Shown: piece by piece, positions 40,320 through 43,464 of the stretch
How positions within the stretch are numbered: the first letter of the stretch is position 1
How the letters are laid out: every line of letters begins with the position of its first letter
The notes under the pieces: model-generated
Database searches by the model: none
What the model was told of the DNA's origin: nothing
What the model saw: the letters and a program-made list of their open reading frames with translations, nothing else
Position numbers and translations under genes: made by a program
Assembly (NCBI GenBank): GCA_045541355.1
Contig: JAZQIW010000093.1
Coordinates: 1-43,464, forward strand
Source of the DNA: UMGS1387 sp045541355
GTDB taxonomy: Bacteria > Bacillota > Clostridia > Oscillospirales > CAG-382
Direction: 5' to 3'
DNA: 43,464 nt

Positions 40320-41293
40320 TTTTTCTTAGAAGAGCCTTTGTGAAATTTAAGCAGGAAATGAGCCATTTACCGTCGGGCACCGTCTTATATTTTGCCGATA
40401 CCCGAGGACATATTCTCAAAACCTCGGGGCGTTTTGCAAAGGGCGAAAGAGAAAGCATTTGTCAAAGAGCCGACATTACCGCATTTCCTCTTTTACACCT
40501 ATCCCGTATCAGGTCTCATCCTTTAATTCTCCCTTGCGAAAACCCCCTGGATTTTATCGTAATATCACTTGACAGGTCAGGCTTTCTCGGATGTGTCGAA
40601 ATATCCGTCTCGGAAGACAGCAGCGCAAATCTTTCCGACTATCTCTCAAGGCTCCTGTGTTTTCGCAACTTCATAGAGTCCTTTTCCGACGCCGTATCAT
40701 TAAGCAAAGGAGACATAAGTCCAAAGCGGCTTCTTGAGGGAAAAATATCGGGCATCTCTGAGCTTTTAAGTCTTTATACCCAAAAACCGTCCGACAGCAT
40801 ACCGACAGCAACAGGCTTTTTATCGGTTTTATGCAAAAAGCTTGTGGACTTTATCTCAATGACCGGCAGAAGTACAAGTGGCAGGGTAATTTTCAATCCA
40901 AATCCTGACGAGGCGGCAGTATGCATACCTTTATATTTTGCAAAGCTTTGTGTTTGCTGCACAAGCCTTGCTCTCAGGAGCAGCGCAAACGCAGAGGTTG
41001 AGATATCCTGTCTGCCGTCCTGTAACGGCTTTTGGGAAATAAGGTTTTCAACCCTCGCTTCAAAGGACAAAAAAGCATCGCTTATGGAAAAGGGATTATA
41101 TGAGGCACTTTCGCACTGCGGTGTAAAACACTATATTTCAAAGGAAAACGGGGAGTTTTCCCTCGGCATATTCCTTGAAGAGGCAAAGCCCGAGGCGGTT
41201 ACGGTAAGAGAAGCGAGGCAGGCTCTCTCGGAATTCGAGGCAGAGCTGTTGGAAAAAGCTACGCAGGATTTATTCTTTTCATTTATATATTGA
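40292..41293 (+). CDS. Hypothetical protein, possibly a degenerate sensor
   Basis: 333 residues, no transmembrane helix. The N-terminal ~110 residues resemble a small sensory domain (TVLYFADTRGHILKTS, then FIVISLDRSGFLGCVEISVS). The middle is helical. The stretch around 215-260 (AAVCIPLYFAKLCVCCTSLALR followed by a strand-turn-strand) vaguely recalls the ATP-binding region of histidine kinases, but the N, G1 and G2 boxes are missing, so this is a guess. GGAGG stands ten bases before the ATG. It overlaps tmcAL by 28 bases and ends at a strong terminator. Family not recognised. Confidence 0.6.
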   Translation: MQKTEPLSLVFLRRAFVKFKQEMSHLPSGTVLYFADTRGHILKTSGRFAKGERESICQRADITAFPLLHLSRIRSHPLILPCENPLDFIVISLDRSGFLGCVEISVSEDSSANLSDYLSRLLCFRNFIESFSDAVSLSKGDISPKRLLEGKISGISELLSLYTQKPSDSIPTATGFLSVLCKKLVDFISMTGRSTSGRVIFNPNPDEAAVCIPLYFAKLCVCCTSLALRSSANAEVEISCLPSCNGFWEIRFSTLASKDKKASLMEKGLYEALSHCGVKHYISKENGEFSLGIFLEEAKPEAVTVREARQALSEFEAELLEKATQDLFFSFIY

Positions 41294-41296
41294 AAA

Positions 41297-41326
41297 AGCG
41301 AAGGCAAAACACCTTCGCTCTTTTTT
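41297..41326. terminator. Bidirectional terminator between the unknown gene and araC-type gene
   Basis: An 8-bp stem AGCGAAGG/CCTTCGCT with a 7-base loop, preceded by A residues and followed by TTTTTT, lies between convergent genes. Confidence 0.82.
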
Positions 41327-42143
41327 ATTGGCAATATATATATTCATCCGCCTCGCCGAAAAGCTGTTTTTCAACCCTTCCCCCACGCTTTTCCACATCT
41401 GACGGAGATATTCCGTAATACTTTTTGAACATCTTTGAAAAATTATATGCATCACAGTAGCCGCACATCTGAGCAGCCTTATTCACCGAAAAGCCCGCTG
41501 CGAGAAAATCATATGCCGCATCAAGCCTTGTCCTTACAAGGAAGTTGACTATCGTTATGCCAAATTCCTTTTTGAAAAGCCTTAAAAGGTACCTTCTGTC
41601 AATATTGAAGCTTGCCGCTATCTGCTCAACACTGATATCCTCCATATAGTGGAGCTTTATATAGTCCTTTGTTCTAAGGGCATAGCTTGGCATATTATCG
41701 GAACTATCAGGAAGAATATCCGAAAACAGCTTTATCAATATGACAAGATACTTCTCGGGTCTGCATTCACCCTCTGCCACAAGCCGCTGAAGCTCTAAGA
41801 AAACCGACTCATCCTTTATATCAATTACAGGCGGCAAGCTCTTTACCTTCTCACAGACATTCCCCGAAAAGGCTATCCACGAATAAAACCACGGCTCCTT
41901 TTCGTCTGCCTCATAATAGGTTATCTCATCGGGGTTTATTATAAATGCCTGCCCTGCGCCGATATTATAGCTTCCGGAGTCATTACTGAATATGCCCTTT
42001 CCGCTTACGCAATAGTGAATTATACAGTGATGGCGAACGGCAGGGCCATAGGAATGGAGACTTTTACATTGCGACATGCCTGCAAATATAGGCTTTATGT
42101 CGGTATACTTCATTTTTCCCTGTGTCAGGTTGGTTTGCGGCAT
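41325..42143 (-). CDS. AraC-family transcriptional regulator
   Basis: 272 residues. An N-terminal cupin-like sugar-sensing domain (about 15-110; HHCIIHYCVSGKGIF and GQAFIINPDEITYYEAD) leads to two helix-turn-helix motifs (about 171-192, SVEQIAASFNIDRRYLLRLF, and 219-241, SVNKAAQMCGYCDAYNFSKM). The layout matches MsmR/RafR-type activators. It is divergent from a melA-type gene, so it most likely activates alpha-galactoside use. The ribosome site AAAGGGAGA stands before the ATG. The inducer is not known; melibiose or raffinose is the natural guess from context. Confidence 0.92.
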   Translation of the reverse strand: MPQTNLTQGKMKYTDIKPIFAGMSQCKSLHSYGPAVRHHCIIHYCVSGKGIFSNDSGSYNIGAGQAFIINPDEITYYEADEKEPWFYSWIAFSGNVCEKVKSLPPVIDIKDESVFLELQRLVAEGECRPEKYLVILIKLFSDILPDSSDNMPSYALRTKDYIKLHYMEDISVEQIAASFNIDRRYLLRLFKKEFGITIVNFLVRTRLDAAYDFLAAGFSVNKAAQMCGYCDAYNFSKMFKKYYGISPSDVEKRGGRVEKQLFGEADEYIYCQ

Positions 42144-42179
42144 ACTCTCAATCTCCCTTTCATGTCATTATGTGGTTAC

Positions 42180-42209
42180 ATTATAACATGAATATGACAC
42201 AAAAATCAA
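42180..42209 (-). promoter_or_regulatory. Promoter of the AraC-type regulator
   Basis: On the minus strand, TTGATT (42209-42204), an 18-base spacer and TATAAT (42185-42180), with a TGT extension before the -10 box. Inverted half-sites TGTCAT (42163-42168) and ATGACA (42194-42199) surround it and could be an operator. Confidence 0.65.
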
Positions 42210-42271
42210 TTGTTTTTTTCTTTAGCCTATGATAATATTTTATTGAACAACAAACAGAAAGGATGAATTTT

Positions 42272-43464
42272 ATGCCAAAAATCACATTTATGGGTGCAGG
42301 CAGTACCGTTTTCGCAAAAAACGTACTCGGAGACTGTATGCTCACTCCTTCTCTTTGCGAATCCGAAATTGCACTTTATGACATCGACGGAGAAAGACTT
42401 GAAGAATCCTATGTCATGTTAAGTGCACTCAATAAAAAGTACAACTCCGACAAGGCAAAAATCACAACGTACCTCGGCGTTCAAAATAGAAAAGATGCCC
42501 TTCGCGGTGCAAATTTTGTTATTAATGCCATTCAGGTCGGTCTTTATGACCCTTGTACAATTCTGGACTTTGAAATTCCCAAAAAGTACGGTCTTCGCCA
42601 GACTATCGCCGACACCCTCGGTATAGGCGGTATCTTCAGAGGTCTCAGAACCATTCACGTTCTCAAGGATTTTGCAAGAGACATGGAAGAGGTTTGCCCC
42701 GATGCGTGGTTCCTCAACTACACAAACCCCATGGCAATCCTTTCAGGCTATATGCAGAGATACACGGGCGTTAAAACAGTCGGTCTCTGCCACAGCGTTC
42801 AGGTCTGCACAAAGAGCCTTTTTGATACGCTTAAAATGGAAAATGTTGAGGTGGGCAGAGAGCTTATCGCAGGCATCAACCATATGGGCTGGCTTCTTGA
42901 AATCTATGACAAAAACGGCAATGACCTCTATCCCGAAATCAGACGCCGTGCTGCTACTGCCAATGACGAAAAGCACTGGAATATGGTACGTATTGACTAC
43001 ATTAACAAGTTCGGCTACTATGTAACAGAATCCAGCGAGCACAACGCAGAATACAATCCCTTCTACATAAAGTCAAAGTATCCCGAGCTTATCGACAGAT
43101 TCGGTATTCCCCTTGACGAATATCCGAGACGTTGCGTAAACCAGATTGCCAACTGGAAAAAGCAGAAGGCGGAAATTCTTAACGGCGGCGATATTGTCCA
43201 TGAACGTTCTCACGAATATGCTTCTCACATCATGGAATCCATTGTCACAAACACGCCCTACAAAATCGGCGGAAATGTTCTCAACAACGGTTTTATCACA
43301 AACCTTCCTTCGGATGCCTGTGTAGAAGTGCCCTGTCTTGTTGACGGTAACGGTATTCAGGGCTGTCACGTGGGCAGACTTCCCGTTCAGCTTGCAGCAA
43401 TGAACATGACAAACATCAATCCCCAGCTTCTCACAATCGAGGCGGCTGTAACAGGCAAAAAGGA
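42272..43464 (+). CDS. melA: GH4 family alpha-galactosidase (partial, runs off the end)
   Basis: At least 397 residues, open at the right edge. The start MPKITFMGAGSTVFAKNVLG closely follows E. coli MelA, with the Rossmann glycine loop that binds NAD+. Further MelA-like segments are TIADTLGIGGIFRGLRTI, LNYTNPMA, VGLCHSVQ (metal-binding Cys and His) and AGINHMGW. GH4 enzymes need NAD+ and Mn2+ and act by oxidation-elimination. AAAGGATG precedes the ATG. The divergent AraC regulator supports inducible use of melibiose or raffinose-type sugars. The alternative, a GH4 alpha-glucosidase, is less likely given the close MelA resemblance. Confidence 0.92.
   Translation, partial: MPKITFMGAGSTVFAKNVLGDCMLTPSLCESEIALYDIDGERLEESYVMLSALNKKYNSDKAKITTYLGVQNRKDALRGANFVINAIQVGLYDPCTILDFEIPKKYGLRQTIADTLGIGGIFRGLRTIHVLKDFARDMEEVCPDAWFLNYTNPMAILSGYMQRYTGVKTVGLCHSVQVCTKSLFDTLKMENVEVGRELIAGINHMGWLLEIYDKNGNDLYPEIRRRAATANDEKHWNMVRIDYINKFGYYVTESSEHNAEYNPFYIKSKYPELIDRFGIPLDEYPRRCVNQIANWKKQKAEILNGGDIVHERSHEYASHIMESIVTNTPYKIGGNVLNNGFITNLPSDACVEVPCLVDGNGIQGCHVGRLPVQLAAMNMTNINPQLLTIEAAVTGKK

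Overview
The window looks like a chromosomal segment of a Gram-positive, endospore-forming Clostridia-type bacterium, most likely an anaerobic gut member of the Oscillospiraceae/Ruminococcaceae. The evidence is gene content (spoIIR, a GerW/YtfJ sporulation protein, an M50 peptidase of SpoIVFB type, a PCAT-type peptide exporter, rubrerythrin), strong purine-rich Shine-Dalgarno sites, and TTGACA/TATAAT-type promoters. This is inference from content; no 16S rRNA or other taxonomic marker is present. No tRNA, rRNA, CRISPR array, transposase or phage gene was recognised.

Layout. 1-3.9 kb (+): pgeF, a radical SAM/SPASM protein, an EamA permease, a DUF523 protein and a NUDIX hydrolase. 4.2-6.7 kb (-): a 49-residue double-glycine-leader peptide followed by its probable C39-peptidase ABC exporter, from its own consensus promoter. 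6.7-10.1 kb (-): yfbR, a HAD phosphatase, proA and proB. 10.3-25.6 kb (+): a lipoprotein, secA, several membrane proteins, a hotdog thioesterase, DUF951, prfA, Sua5, coaE, a lytic transglycosylase, an M18 aminopeptidase, then a 544-bp repeat-filled gap, galK, a small membrane protein, a WalJ-type beta-lactamase-fold protein and a histidine phosphatase. 25.6-25.9 kb: a dense cluster of palindromes. 25.9-30.3 kb: a two-domain NUDIX protein (-), DUF2953-gerW-ABC transporter (+) and a rubrerythrin (-). 30.5-34.7 kb (+): GNAT, gltX, a glnS interrupted by an in-frame TAA, and a 70-residue lipoprotein. 34.7-35.5 kb (-): a tiny membrane protein coupled to an M50 peptidase. 35.6-41.3 kb (+): uvrB, ispE, spoIIR, tmcAL and an unknown protein. 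41.3-43.5 kb: an AraC regulator divergent from a melA-type GH4 alpha-galactosidase that runs off the end.

Most genes are housekeeping: protein export, translation termination, tRNA modification and charging, CoA, proline and isoprenoid synthesis, and DNA repair. The accessory interest lies in four places: the peptide/exporter pair; the glnS reading frame with a stop codon inside its ATP-binding signature; a family of structured intergenic modules, including a three-hairpin element found twice and each time just after a stop codon in the same orientation as the upstream gene; and a small lipoprotein carrying a glycine-rich motif otherwise typical of sodium-pump decarboxylase beta subunits. Start sites, palindromes and promoters were read by eye, and homology statements rest on recognised motifs, not on searches.
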